Shown: positions 1 to 9,522, counted from the first letter of the stretch. The stretch: DNA of 64,000 nucleotides from an uncultured delta proteobacterium (GCA_903843965.1 CAIMRY010000019.1:62001-126000), one strand, 5' to 3'. Numbers and translations: made by a program. The notes: generated by a model not told the origin, from the letters alone.

Positions 1-11
1 TTTCTCTACAG

Positions 12-66
12 GAATGTACACCCCTTGCACAAGAATGCACAAAATTGAAAATCCGACAACGTGCAC
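12..66. promoter_or_regulatory. Possible operator: phased TG(T/C)ACA repeats upstream of the aromatic operon
   Basis: TGTACA (15-20), TGCACA (26-31) and TGCACA (36-41) are spaced 11 and 10 bases apart, about one helical turn, and a palindromic GTGCAC follows at 61-66. All lie just upstream of the TTGACA -35 box at 85-90. Helically phased half-sites next to a promoter are typical of a repressor or activator array. The regulator is unknown; a TrpR- or TyrR-like protein would be a guess. Confidence 0.35.
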
Positions 67-84
67 GGATTCCCAAAAAAACCG

Positions 85-113
85 TTGACAGACGCCACGG
101 GCGCGGGTAGATG
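85..113 (+). promoter_or_regulatory. Sigma-70-type promoter of the aromatic operon
   Basis: A perfect -35 box TTGACA (85-90) is separated by 17 bases from TAGATG (108-113), a 4/6 match to the -10 consensus. Transcription would start near 119-121, that is at or just before the leader-peptide ATG at 122. No better promoter was seen between here and the first structural gene. Confidence 0.65.
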
Positions 114-121
114 CTCACGTC

Positions 122-211
122 ATGAACCTCTTCGCCGCCAACAATACCTCCTTTTGCCAGTATTGGTATTATTGGTTTAGCTGCGCTTGCGGCCGGGGAG
201 AGGTTTGTTGA
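122..211 (+). CDS. Aromatic-amino-acid leader peptide (29 aa)
   Basis: This short reading frame runs ATG to TGA and encodes 29 residues. Residues 11-19 read FCQYWYYWF, seven aromatics out of nine (Phe11, Tyr14, Trp15, Tyr16, Tyr17, Trp18, Phe19), with a further Phe4. Such clustering of the amino acids made by the downstream operon is the hallmark of a ribosome-stalling attenuator leader. No clear Shine-Dalgarno is present and the predicted transcription start nearly coincides with the ATG, so it may be translated as a leaderless mRNA. It is followed by an antiterminator/terminator pair, which supports the role strongly. Confidence 0.8.
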   Translation: MNLFAANNTSFCQYWYYWFSCACGRGEVC

Positions 212-251
212 CGACCAGACGTTAACCAAAGCCTCTTCAGGAAGGGCCGCA
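188..251 (+). promoter_or_regulatory. Antiterminator helix of the operon-leader attenuator
   Basis: TGCGGCC (188-194), within the end of the leader reading frame, is perfectly complementary to GGCCGCA (245-251), the 5' arm of the terminator. The helix can extend: AGAGG (199-203) pairs with CCTCT (232-236), and TTTG (204-207) with CAAA (227-230). A ribosome that stalls in the Tyr/Trp codons (161-178) leaves 191 onward free, so this helix can form. A ribosome that reaches the stop at 209-211 covers it and allows the terminator. Confidence 0.7.
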
Positions 252-280
252 GGCGAAAGCCGGCGGCCCTTCTTTAGTTT
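241..280 (+). terminator. Attenuator terminator before the aromatic operon
   Basis: GAAGGGCCGC (241-250) pairs with GCGGCCCTTC (263-272). Inside that, GGC (252-254) pairs with GCC (259-261) around a GAAA tetraloop, leaving one A/G mismatch. A T-rich stretch TTTAGTTT follows. The hairpin lies between the leader peptide and the first gene, so it acts as an attenuator and not as the end of an upstream gene. Confidence 0.75.
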
Positions 281-346
281 CAACCGCCGGAAGACAGCCT
301 GAAAGCCGCCCAACGAGGCGCAACAGCGACCACGCAGGAGGACGCC

Positions 347-1150
347 ATGCATCTTGGAAAAGCCATCCGGCTCGAACGCATCTTCAACCGCAACACCAAA
401 CGCACCATCATCGTGCCCATGGACCACGGCACCACCGTCGGCCCCATCCCGGGCATCGTGGACATGCGCGAGGCCGTGGGCGCGGTGGTCGAGGGCGGGG
501 CCAACGCCGTCTTGATGCACAAGGGCCTGGTCCGCTGCGGCCACCGCACCCAGGGCAAAGACATCGGGCTTATCGTCCACCTCTCCGCCAGCACCACCCT
601 CTCCCCCTTCCCCAACGCCAAGACCCTCGTGGGAACTGTTGAAGACGCCATCCGACTCGGCGCGGACGCGGTGAGCGTGCACGTGAACCTGGGCGACGAG
701 AGCGAGGCCAAGATGCTCACCGACTTCGGCCAGGTGACGAGCATCGCCCAGAGCTGGGGCATCCCTGTGCTGGCCATGGTCTACGCGCGCGGGCCCAAGG
801 TCAAAAGCGAGTTCGACGCCGAGATCGTGGCCCACTGCGCCCGCGTGGGCGTGGAGCTGGGCGCGGACGTGGTCAAGGTGCCCTACACCGGCGACATCGA
901 CTCCTTCGGCCACGTGGTCGACTCCTGCTGCGTGCCCGTGGTCATCGCCGGCGGGCCCAAGCTCGACAGCACCAAGGCCTTTTTGCAGATGGTGCACGAC
1001 TCCATCGCCGCCGGGGGCTCGGGCCTGTCGGTTGGGCGCAACATCTTCCAGCACAAGAACCCGGCCCTGCTCTGCCAGGCCCTGTCCAAGGTCGTGCACG
1101 AGGACGAGAACGTCGACGTGGTCATGGAAATGCTCAAAGGCAAGGAATAG
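347..1150 (+). CDS. 2-amino-3,7-dideoxy-D-threo-hept-6-ulosonate (ADH) synthase, aroA'-type class I aldolase
   Basis: This enzyme catalyses the first step of the alternative 3-dehydroquinate route. It condenses an aspartate-semialdehyde partner with a 6-deoxy-ketohexose phosphate and bypasses DAHP synthase. The 267-residue protein is a Schiff-base TIM barrel. Asp26 (in MDHG), Tyr146 and Lys177 (in VVKVPYTG) are each offset by seven from the catalytic Asp33, Tyr153 and Lys184 known for Methanocaldococcus MJ0400, which supports ADH synthase over ordinary fructose-bisphosphate aldolase. The start has a clear AGGAGG. The partner 3-dehydroquinate synthase II follows within a few bases, confirming the pathway. 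Confidence 0.88.
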   Translation: MHLGKAIRLERIFNRNTKRTIIVPMDHGTTVGPIPGIVDMREAVGAVVEGGANAVLMHKGLVRCGHRTQGKDIGLIVHLSASTTLSPFPNAKTLVGTVEDAIRLGADAVSVHVNLGDESEAKMLTDFGQVTSIAQSWGIPVLAMVYARGPKVKSEFDAEIVAHCARVGVELGADVVKVPYTGDIDSFGHVVDSCCVPVVIAGGPKLDSTKAFLQMVHDSIAAGGSGLSVGRNIFQHKNPALLCQALSKVVHEDENVDVVMEMLKGKE

Positions 1151-1161
1151 GCGCTTTGATC

Positions 1162-2148
1162 ATGAAACAGATCATCTTCAAGGCCATTCCCTTCCAGAAA
1201 AAGCTGGTCACCCTGGCCCTGGAGTCCGGGGTGGACGCCATCCTGACGGAAAGCGCCAGGGCCGACGACGTGCGCGCGCTGGGCCGCGTCACCGTGCTGA
1301 CCGAGGCCGAGCTGCCCACGCTGCCCCTTGACTCCAAGGCCGACGAGGAGGCCGCCACGGCCAAACTTCTGGCCGGGCAGCAGGTTTCCCTGGCCAAGGG
1401 CTGGGAGATCATCCCGGTGGAGAACATCCTGGCCCAGGCCACGGGCCTGGGGCTGGAGTGCGAGTCCCTTGACCGGGCCGTGCTGGCCGCAGGCATCCTG
1501 GAGCGCGGGGCGGACATGATCGTGGTTTTGCCCGAGGCTGCGGGCGACCTGAAAGCCATCGTGGCCGAGCTCAAGCTCTCCCAGGGCACGGTCGACCTCT
1601 CCCGCGCCGTGGTCACGGCCATTGAGCCTGCTGGCCTGGGCCACCGCGTCTGCGTGGACACCATCTCCATGCTGCGGCGCGGCCAGGGCATGCTGGTGGG
1701 CAACTCCAGCGCCTTCACCTTCCTGGTCCACGCCGAAACGGAATCCAACCCCTATGTGGCGGCGCGGCCCTTCCGCGTCAATGCCGGGGCCGTGCACGCC
1801 TACGCGGTGCTGCCCGGAGACAAGACCTGCTACCTGGAGGAGCTCTCCGCCGGGCGCGAGGTGCTCATCGTCGGGGCCGACGGCAAGACCAGCCTGGCCA
1901 CTGTGGGCCGGGTCAAGGTCGAGGTGCGGCCCATGCTCAAGATCACCGCCGTTGTCACTGCGCCTGATGGGTGCAGGGTCTCCGGCCAGGTGTTTCTGCA
2001 AAACGCGGAGACCATCCGCGTCACCGGGGCCGACGGCGCGCCCATCAGCGTGGTCAACCTGAAGCCCGGCGACGAGATCCTGTGCCGCACGGATGTGGCG
2101 GGCCGGCACTTCGGCATGCGCATCTGCGAGGACATCAAGGAGGGATGA
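1162..2148 (+). CDS. 3-dehydroquinate synthase II (aroB'-type)
   Basis: This NAD-dependent enzyme converts the ADH synthase product to 3-dehydroquinate and feeds the shikimate pathway. The protein is about 328 residues, the family length, and ends in the family beta domain (DGAPISVVNLKPGDEIL). I chose ATG 1162. An in-frame TTG at 1156 lies 9 bases after an AAGGA and is a real alternative that adds two residues. It sits between ADH synthase and pheA in one transcription unit. Its stop overlaps an upstream ATG of pheA. Confidence 0.88.
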   Translation: MKQIIFKAIPFQKKLVTLALESGVDAILTESARADDVRALGRVTVLTEAELPTLPLDSKADEEAATAKLLAGQQVSLAKGWEIIPVENILAQATGLGLECESLDRAVLAAGILERGADMIVVLPEAAGDLKAIVAELKLSQGTVDLSRAVVTAIEPAGLGHRVCVDTISMLRRGQGMLVGNSSAFTFLVHAETESNPYVAARPFRVNAGAVHAYAVLPGDKTCYLEELSAGREVLIVGADGKTSLATVGRVKVEVRPMLKITAVVTAPDGCRVSGQVFLQNAETIRVTGADGAPISVVNLKPGDEILCRTDVAGRHFGMRICEDIKEG

Positions 2149-2150
2149 GC

Positions 2151-3293
2151 ATGGACGACAGCAACAAAACCGACGACACGAAGGGCATGGCCGAGGCCAA
2201 GCTCGACCTGGCGGCGCTGCGCTCCGAGATCGACGCCCTGGACGACGGCATCGTGGACCTCTTGAACCGCCGCGCGGCCATCAGCATCGGCGTGGGCCGC
2301 ACCAAGGAGGGCTCGCCGGACACGGTGTTCAAGCCCTTCCGCGAGAAGGAGGTCATGGAGCGCCTGGCCAAACAAAACCCCGGCCCCCTGCCGGAGAGCC
2401 ACCTCCAGGCCATCTACCGGGAGATCATGAGCTCCTCGCGCCGGTTGCAGCGCCCGGAGCGCGTGGTCTACCTGGGGCCGGAGGGCACCTTCAGCTACTT
2501 CGCCGGGCTGGAGTACATGGGCCGCAGCGCGGAGCTGACGCCCAAGGCCAACTTCGAGGAGATCTTCCGCGCCGTGGCCGACGGCGAGGCCGAACTCGGC
2601 GTCATCCCGCTGGAGAACTCGCTCCAGGGCACGGTTGGCCAAGTGGTGGACCTGTTCATGCTCTTCCCGGTGCACATCCACGCCGAACTCTACAGCCGCA
2701 TCACGCACTTCCTCATGGGCAAGGCCGACTTCCCGGCGGACGTGCGCGAGATACACTCCCACCCGCAGCCGCTGGACCAGTGCTCCGGCTGGTTGCGGAA
2801 CAACATGCCCGGCCGCGTCCTGGTGCCGGAGAGCAGCACGGCGGCGGCGGCGGAAATGGCGGCCAAGAGCGGCCCCGGCGTGGCCACCGTAGGGCACATC
2901 CGCCTGGCCGACCGCTACGGGCTGAACATCCTGGCCGCGCACATCGAGGATTTGCCCGACAACTGGACGCGCTTTCTGGTCATCGGCCCCCGGCCCGGCA
3001 CAGAGGGCGCGCGCGACAAGACCTCCATCCTGTTCACCGTGCCGGACAAGCCCGGCGCCCTGGCCGAGGTGCTCGACTCCTTCGCGGGCCGGGCCATCAA
3101 CCTGACCAAGCTGGAGAGCCGCCCCATGCGCGGCGAAAAGTGGAAGTACGTGTTCTTCGCCGACCTGGAGTGCGACCTCTCGCGCATGGAGTACGACAGC
3201 TTCCTGGCCAGCTTGCGCGAGCGCTGCCACACCCTGCGCATCCTGGGCTCGTACCCCACGGGCCCGCACCTGGACGCCGGGGGCCGCTCATGA
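2151..3293 (+). CDS. pheA: Bifunctional chorismate mutase / prephenate dehydratase
   Basis: This enzyme makes phenylpyruvate for Phe from chorismate. Three domains are visible in about 380 residues. An AroQ chorismate mutase (about 15-95) contains LRSEIDALDDGIVDLLNRR. Prephenate dehydratase (about 100-275) has YLGPEGTFS and the NWTRF motif. A C-terminal ACT regulatory domain contains DKPGAL and ESRP, the Phe-binding signature, so feedback inhibition by Phe is expected. ATG 2151 is 7 bases after AGGAGG. The ATG at 2145 touches that ribosome site and is less likely. The stop overlaps the aroA start (ATGA). Confidence 0.93.
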   Translation: MDDSNKTDDTKGMAEAKLDLAALRSEIDALDDGIVDLLNRRAAISIGVGRTKEGSPDTVFKPFREKEVMERLAKQNPGPLPESHLQAIYREIMSSSRRLQRPERVVYLGPEGTFSYFAGLEYMGRSAELTPKANFEEIFRAVADGEAELGVIPLENSLQGTVGQVVDLFMLFPVHIHAELYSRITHFLMGKADFPADVREIHSHPQPLDQCSGWLRNNMPGRVLVPESSTAAAAEMAAKSGPGVATVGHIRLADRYGLNILAAHIEDLPDNWTRFLVIGPRPGTEGARDKTSILFTVPDKPGALAEVLDSFAGRAINLTKLESRPMRGEKWKYVFFADLECDLSRMEYDSFLASLRERCHTLRILGSYPTGPHLDAGGRS

Positions 3294-4714
3294 GCGCCAC
3301 CTCCACCCAGATCCTGATCCAGGCCCCGGCCTCCAAGTCCATGTCGCACCGGGCGCTCATCGGCGCGGCCCTGGCGCCGGGCGAAAGCCGCCTGTCCGGC
3401 GTGCTGGAAAGCCAGGACACACAGCGCACCATGGCCTGCCTCACGGCCTGCGGCGCGCGCTTCGCGCGTCTTGGCGGGGGCGAGTATCTGGTCCAGGGGA
3501 TGCGCCACGGCCCCATAAGCGGCGAAGCCGACGTGGCCGACCTGAACGTTGGCGAGTCCGGCACCACCTGCCGCCTTTTGGCCGGGGTCGTGGCCGCCGG
3601 GCGCGGGCGCTTCCGCCTCCACGGCGAGGGCCGCATGCACGACCGGCCCCTGGGCGAGCCCGCGCGGGCGCTGGCGTCGCAGGGCGTGGTCTTTTGCTGG
3701 GAGGGCAAACCCGGCTACCCGCCGGTGACCATCGAGCCGCCGACGCAGAATGAGGGCCAGAATGAGGGCCAGAGCGGCGGCCTGCCCGGCGGCGAAATCG
3801 ACGTGCGCCTGGAGGAGAGCAGCCAGTACCTGTCCGGCATCCTTTTGGCCGCGCCCCTGGCCAAAAGCGCCCTGACCATCAGCATCAGCGGCGAAAAGGC
3901 CGTGAGCTGGCCGTACGTCTCGCTCACCCTCCAGACCATGCGCGACTTCGGCGTGCCCGTGGTGGTGGAGGTGCTGACCGGAGGCCGGTTCACGCCCGTG
4001 GAGCAGGACAGCGTGACCCGCGCCGAACCCGGCATGCTGCGCTTCATCATCCAGCCCGGCACGTACCAGGCCCGCAGCCTGTGCGTGGAGGGCGACTGGA
4101 GCAACGCCTCCTACTTTCTGGCCGCCGGGGCCGTGGGCAAACGCCCGGTCACCGTGCGCGGCCTCACCCGCGCGTCCCTCCAGGGCGACCGCGCCATCCT
4201 GGACATCCTGGCGGCCATGGGCGCGCGCATCGCCTGGGCCAGCGGGTCCCATGACCATGCGGGCGGCGACCAGGGCGGAGACGAAATCACCGTGCTCGCG
4301 CCCCAGGGCGGCCAGCTCCACGGCGTGGATGTGGACATGGGCGCCTGCCCGGACCTGGTGCCCACCGTGGCCGTGGCCGCCTGCTTCGCGCATGGGCCCA
4401 CCACCATCCGCAACGTGGCCCACCTGCGCATCAAGGAATGCGACCGCCTGGAGACCCTGGCCACCGAGATCGCCAAAACCGGCTGCTTTGCTTCCATGAC
4501 CGCAGACACCCTGACCATCACCCCCGCGCCCCTGCCCGCTGGCAGGCGCATCGAGTTCTGCTCGCAGGGCGACCACCGCATGGTCATGGGTCCGGCCCTG
4601 TTCGCCCTGGGCTGCGTAAACGCGCAGTTCGACAACCCCGGCTGCGTGGCCAAGAGCTTTCCGGAATTCTGGGAGCGCTGGGCCGACGTGCTCGCGGGCG
4701 CGCAGCAGGCCTAG
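3290..4714 (+). CDS. aroA: 3-phosphoshikimate 1-carboxyvinyltransferase (EPSP synthase)
   Basis: This enzyme transfers the enolpyruvyl group of PEP to shikimate 3-phosphate. The 474-residue protein shows the substrate-binding PASKSMSHR near the start, the GESGTTCR loop equivalent to the NAGTAxR motif, HDRPLGEP, and KECDRLE plus DHRMVMG near the C-terminus. It starts in a 4-base ATGA overlap with pheA. A short 12-bp in-frame repeat (3746-3769, residues QNEG twice) inserts a flexible loop not usual for the family. Confidence 0.93.
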   Translation: MSATSTQILIQAPASKSMSHRALIGAALAPGESRLSGVLESQDTQRTMACLTACGARFARLGGGEYLVQGMRHGPISGEADVADLNVGESGTTCRLLAGVVAAGRGRFRLHGEGRMHDRPLGEPARALASQGVVFCWEGKPGYPPVTIEPPTQNEGQNEGQSGGLPGGEIDVRLEESSQYLSGILLAAPLAKSALTISISGEKAVSWPYVSLTLQTMRDFGVPVVVEVLTGGRFTPVEQDSVTRAEPGMLRFIIQPGTYQARSLCVEGDWSNASYFLAAGAVGKRPVTVRGLTRASLQGDRAILDILAAMGARIAWASGSHDHAGGDQGGDEITVLAPQGGQLHGVDVDMGACPDLVPTVAVAACFAHGPTTIRNVAHLRIKECDRLETLATEIAKTGCFASMTADTLTITPAPLPAGRRIEFCSQGDHRMVMGPALFALGCVNAQFDNPGCVAKSFPEFWERWADVLAGAQQA

Positions 4715-4722
4715 GAGCGGGC

Positions 4723-5538
4723 ATGCAGGCAGGCCAGGACACGGCGCGGGACAGCGCGCGGGACATTCAGCGGGTCGCCATCGTGGGCGCGCGCGGGCAG
4801 ATGGGGGCGCTTTTCGTGCGCGCCCTGCACAAGGCCGGGCTCAGCGTGGCCAGCCTGGACCGGCCCTACGACCCGGACGGCACAGGCGCGGCCATCAAGG
4901 CGGCGCTCGCCGGGGCCGGGCTGGTGGTGCTGTCCGTGCCGGTGACGGCCATGCGCGCCGTGGCCGGGGCCGTGGCCCCGTTCATGGACGCCGGGGCCAT
5001 CCTCTGCGATGTCTGCTCCGTGAAGGTGAACCCCGTGTGCGCAATGCTGGAGGCCTACCCTGGGCCGGTGGTGGGCACGCATCCCCTGTTCGGGCCGGTG
5101 ATTCCCGAGGGCTTTGAGCCGCGCGTGGCCGTGACCCCCGGTCGAGAAACCGCTGAATGGGACGGCGCCGCCGCCGGGGCCGTTTCGCGCCTGTTCGCCC
5201 GGGCCGGGTTTTCGCCCTTTTCCAGCACGGCGGAGGAGCACGACAAGGCCATGTCCGTGGTGCAGGGGCTCAATTTCATCACCACCGTGGCCTACCTGGC
5301 CGCCGCGCGCCAAACGCCGGGCATCGAGAAGTTCCTCACCCCGTCCTTTGGCCGCAGGCTGGAGGCCGCGCGCAAGATGCTGACAAAGGACCGCGAGCTG
5401 TTCCAGATCATCAGTGAGGACAACCCCTTCATGCAGGAGACCGTGCGCCAGTTCACGGCCTACCTGGACATCGCCGCCGGGGGCGATCTCGACCTGCTCT
5501 CCGCCAGGGCCTCCTGGTGGTGGCGCGACACGGCATAG
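4723..5538 (+). CDS. tyrA: Prephenate dehydrogenase; 3' end doubles as a likely Trp-sensing leader
   Basis: This enzyme oxidatively decarboxylates prephenate to 4-hydroxyphenylpyruvate for Tyr. It has 271 residues, with a Rossmann motif GARGQMG near residue 20 and the family sequences GTHPLFGP and EEHDKAMS. The start is ATG 4723 after AGGAG. The last residues are ASWWWRDTA, with three consecutive TGG codons (5515-5523) five codons before the stop. The stop codon at 5536-5538 is immediately followed by mutually exclusive hairpins before trpE. The E. coli enzyme also has an aromatic HWF near its end, so one Trp may be structural; three in a row is unusual. Confidence 0.9.
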   Translation: MQAGQDTARDSARDIQRVAIVGARGQMGALFVRALHKAGLSVASLDRPYDPDGTGAAIKAALAGAGLVVLSVPVTAMRAVAGAVAPFMDAGAILCDVCSVKVNPVCAMLEAYPGPVVGTHPLFGPVIPEGFEPRVAVTPGRETAEWDGAAAGAVSRLFARAGFSPFSSTAEEHDKAMSVVQGLNFITTVAYLAAARQTPGIEKFLTPSFGRRLEAARKMLTKDRELFQIISEDNPFMQETVRQFTAYLDIAAGGDLDLLSARASWWWRDTA

Positions 5539-5591
5539 GGACGCGGCTTTCGCCCTTGGGCGAAGATGTGACGAAGTGTGTGCCGCGTCCC
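5538..5591 (+). promoter_or_regulatory. Antiterminator helix between tyrA and trpE
   Basis: GGGACGCGGC (5538-5547), starting on the last base of the tyrA stop codon, is perfectly complementary to GCCGCGTCCC (5582-5591). A smaller hairpin TTCGCCC/GGGCGAA (5549-5564) nests between. The downstream arm is also the 5' arm of the terminator, so the two structures exclude each other. A ribosome stalled on the Trp codons 5515-5523 would leave 5538-5547 free. A ribosome at the tyrA stop would cover it. Confidence 0.65.
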
Positions 5592-5616
5592 GCCCTGGGT
5601 CGCGGCATTGTATTTT
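5581..5616 (+). terminator. Intergenic attenuator terminator ahead of trpE
   Basis: TGCCGCG (5581-5587) pairs with CGCGGCA (5601-5607). After one T-T mismatch, CCC (5589-5591) pairs with GGG (5597-5599) across a five-base loop. TTGTATTTT follows at 5608-5616. This is a convincing Rho-independent terminator inside the operon, between tyrA and trpE. It makes sense only as a conditional stop. Confidence 0.65.
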
Positions 5617-5651
5617 GCAACGGCAGCTTTTTTCACGAACCGGAGGACCCC

Positions 5652-7059
<1,408 letters not shown>

Positions 7060-7079
<20 letters not shown>

Positions 7080-7650
7080 CTTCGACTCCTTCACCTTCAA
7101 TCTGGTGCAGGCCTTCCAGCAGCTCGGGGCCGATCCCGTGGTCTTTCGCAACGACCGCCCGGAACTGCTGGACCCGGAATTTGTGGCGGGCCTGACCCGT
7201 GTGTGCCTCTCGCCCGGACCCAGCAGGCCGGAGAACGCGGGCAATTGCCTGAAGTTCCTGGCCCTGCTGGAGCAGACCGGCATGAATGTGCCCACCCTCG
7301 GCGTATGCCTGGGGCACCAGACCCTGGGCCACTTCGCCGGGGCCAGCGTGGTCCGGGCCGAGCGCATCATGCACGGCAAGACAAGCCCCGTGCTGCACGA
7401 CGGCACGGACGTGTTCGCCGGGTTGGAGAGCCCGTTTGAGGTCTGCCGCTACCATTCGCTGCTGGTGCTGGCCGAGGAAGCGCCGGACAAGCTGCGCGTG
7501 ACCGCCAAGACCGCCGAGGGCGAGGTCATGGGCATGTGCTACACCGACCGCCCCTGGAGCGGGGTGCAGTTCCACCCCGAGTCCATCCTGACCCCGGACG
7601 GGCCGAAACTTCTGGCCAACTTCCTCAACCACAAAACGCAGGCCGCCTAG
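7060..7650 (+). CDS. trpG: Anthranilate synthase component II (glutamine amidotransferase)
   Basis: This subunit supplies ammonia from glutamine to TrpE. The protein has 196 residues. It begins with the family signature LLIDNFDSFT and carries the nucleophile Cys83 in GVCLGHQ and the His/Glu pair in QFHPES near the C-terminus. It starts inside the trpE 3' end after an AAGGGGG site, so the two subunits are probably translationally coupled. It is not fused to trpD, unlike in enteric bacteria. Confidence 0.95.
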
Positions 7651-7664
7651 GCCGGGAGGATGAA

Positions 7665-8714
7665 ATGAGCAACTCCATGCGCGACATCCTGGACACCCTG
7701 GGCAACAGCCTGGACCTCTCGGCCGAGCAGGCGGCCTTCGCCTTCCGCGAGCTCTTCGAGGGAGACTTAAGCCAGGCCCAGGCCGGGGCCTTGCTCATGG
7801 GCCTGCGGGCCAAGGGCGAGACCCCGCTGGAGCTGGCCGCCGCCGCCCGCGCGGGCCTGGAGCGTGCCCACCTGGTCACCAATCTGCCGACAGACCGGCC
7901 CATCCTGGACATCGTGGGCACCGGCGGCGATCTCTCCAACAGCTTCAACTGCTCCACGGCGGTGAGCCTGTACCTGGCGGCCCTGGGCCACCGGGTGGTC
8001 AAGCACGGCAACCGCGCCGTGTCGTCCTCCAGCGGCAGCGCCGACGCGCTGGAGGGCCTGGGCATCCGGCTCGACACCGGCCCGGACGAGGTGGCGGCGG
8101 AGCTGGCGCGCCAGGGCTTCGTGTTCCTCTTCGCCCCGCACTACCACCCGTCCTTTGCGCACATCGCGCCCGTGCGCCGGGAGCTGGGCGTGCGCACCCT
8201 GTTCAACCTCATGGGCCCGCTCTTGAACCCGGCCCGGCCCTCGCACCAGCTGCTCGGCGTGGGGCAGGCGCGCGCGCTGGGGCTCATGGCCGAGACCCTG
8301 GCCCTCACCGCGCCGGGCCTCACCGCCTTTGTCATCCACGGGACGGTCGGCTTTGGCGATGGCGGCGACGACAAGGCCGGGGGCTTTGACGAACTGACGC
8401 CCTTTGGCCAGAACATGGGCTTCGTGCTGGACCGGGGCGCGGTCACCCCGCTGGACCTGGACGCGCGCGCGTACGGCTTCCCCAGCCACGACCCGGACGA
8501 GGTGCGCGTGGCCGACAAACCCGCCGCGCTCAAAGCCATCCAGGACGTGCTCACCGGCAAGGCCAATGCCGCCATGCAGGACATGACCGCGCTCAACCTG
8601 GGCGCGGCCCTGCACTTGGCCACGGGCAAACCCCTGGCCGAGTGCATGCGCGAGGCCAGGCAGGCCGTGGCCGACGGCGCGGCGCGGAGGTTCGTCCATG
8701 TCGCCGGGGAGTAA
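7665..8714 (+). CDS. trpD: Anthranilate phosphoribosyltransferase
   Basis: This enzyme transfers phosphoribose from PRPP to anthranilate. The 349-residue protein shows the PRPP-binding VGTGGD and NCSTAVSLYLA near residues 80-105, the KHGNRAVSS loop and the NLMGPLLNPA motif. ATG 7665 follows GGGAGGA. The 3' end overlaps trpC by 17 bases. Confidence 0.94.
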   Translation: MSNSMRDILDTLGNSLDLSAEQAAFAFRELFEGDLSQAQAGALLMGLRAKGETPLELAAAARAGLERAHLVTNLPTDRPILDIVGTGGDLSNSFNCSTAVSLYLAALGHRVVKHGNRAVSSSSGSADALEGLGIRLDTGPDEVAAELARQGFVFLFAPHYHPSFAHIAPVRRELGVRTLFNLMGPLLNPARPSHQLLGVGQARALGLMAETLALTAPGLTAFVIHGTVGFGDGGDDKAGGFDELTPFGQNMGFVLDRGAVTPLDLDARAYGFPSHDPDEVRVADKPAALKAIQDVLTGKANAAMQDMTALNLGAALHLATGKPLAECMREARQAVADGAARRFVHVAGE

Positions 8715-9522
8715 GGCCAGCATGCTGGAGCGCTTCCGGGACGCGCAAGCCGGGTCCATCGCCCTGTTGCGCAGGCAGGCCGAGGAAGGCCAACTGCCCA
8801 CGCCGTGGAACTACTCGGAGATCAACGCGCGGCCGGGCTTCAGCCAGGCTTTGCGCCGGGCCGGGTCTCCCGCTGTCATCGCCGAGTACAAGCGCGCCTC
8901 GCCCTCGCGCGGGGTCATCAACCTGGACCGGACCCCTGCGGACGTGGCCCGCATTTATGCCGACAACGGGGCCGCCTGCTTCTCGGTGCTGACCGAGCGC
9001 GCCCACTTCCAGGGCGACCTGCGCTTCTTGGCCGACATGGCCTTTGCGGGCAGGCCCATGCTGCGCAAGGACTTCCTGCTGGACCCGCTGCAGGTGGTGG
9101 AGACCGCAGCCACGCCTGCCTCGGCCCTGCTCGTCATCATACGCCTGTTCGCGGGCGCGGCCCAGGTGAGGGAGATGCTCGACGCCTGCCGCCAGTACGG
9201 GCTGGAGGCCGTGTGCGAGGTCTTTGACGAGGCCGACCTGGACCTCGCGCGCGAGGCCGGGGCTTCAATCATCCAGGTCAACAACCGCGACCTGGACCGG
9301 CTGACCACGGACCTTGGCGTCTCGCGCCGCCTGGCCCCGCACAAGCAGGACAAGGAGCTGTGGATCAGCGCCTCGGGCCTGTCCGAGCCGGGGCAGCTGG
9401 CCGAGATGGCCGACCGGGGCTACGACGCGGTGCTCATCGGCACCTCGCTCATGTCCCAGGCCGACCCCGGCGCGGCATTGAAGAAACTGACCGACGTGGC
9501 CAAAACAAGGAAGGCGAAATGA
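8698..9522 (+). CDS. trpC: Indole-3-glycerol-phosphate synthase
   Basis: This enzyme closes the indole ring from carboxyphenylamino-deoxyribulose phosphate. It is a monofunctional 274-residue TIM barrel. Visible elements are EYKRASPSRG (the catalytic Lys), LTERAHFQGD, RKDFLLD and QVNNRDL. ATG 8698 lies inside trpD about 8 bases after GGAGG. ATG 8722 is a weaker alternative. It ends in an ATGA overlap with trpF. Confidence 0.94.
   Translation: MSPGSKASMLERFRDAQAGSIALLRRQAEEGQLPTPWNYSEINARPGFSQALRRAGSPAVIAEYKRASPSRGVINLDRTPADVARIYADNGAACFSVLTERAHFQGDLRFLADMAFAGRPMLRKDFLLDPLQVVETAATPASALLVIIRLFAGAAQVREMLDACRQYGLEAVCEVFDEADLDLAREAGASIIQVNNRDLDRLTTDLGVSRRLAPHKQDKELWISASGLSEPGQLAEMADRGYDAVLIGTSLMSQADPGAALKKLTDVAKTRKAK

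Noticed and set aside
883-2109. Long minus-strand open frames opposite the aromatic operon
   Set aside because: They are antisense shadows of high-GC genes; the sense strand encodes clear families and the shadow proteins have low-complexity His/Gly/Arg composition.
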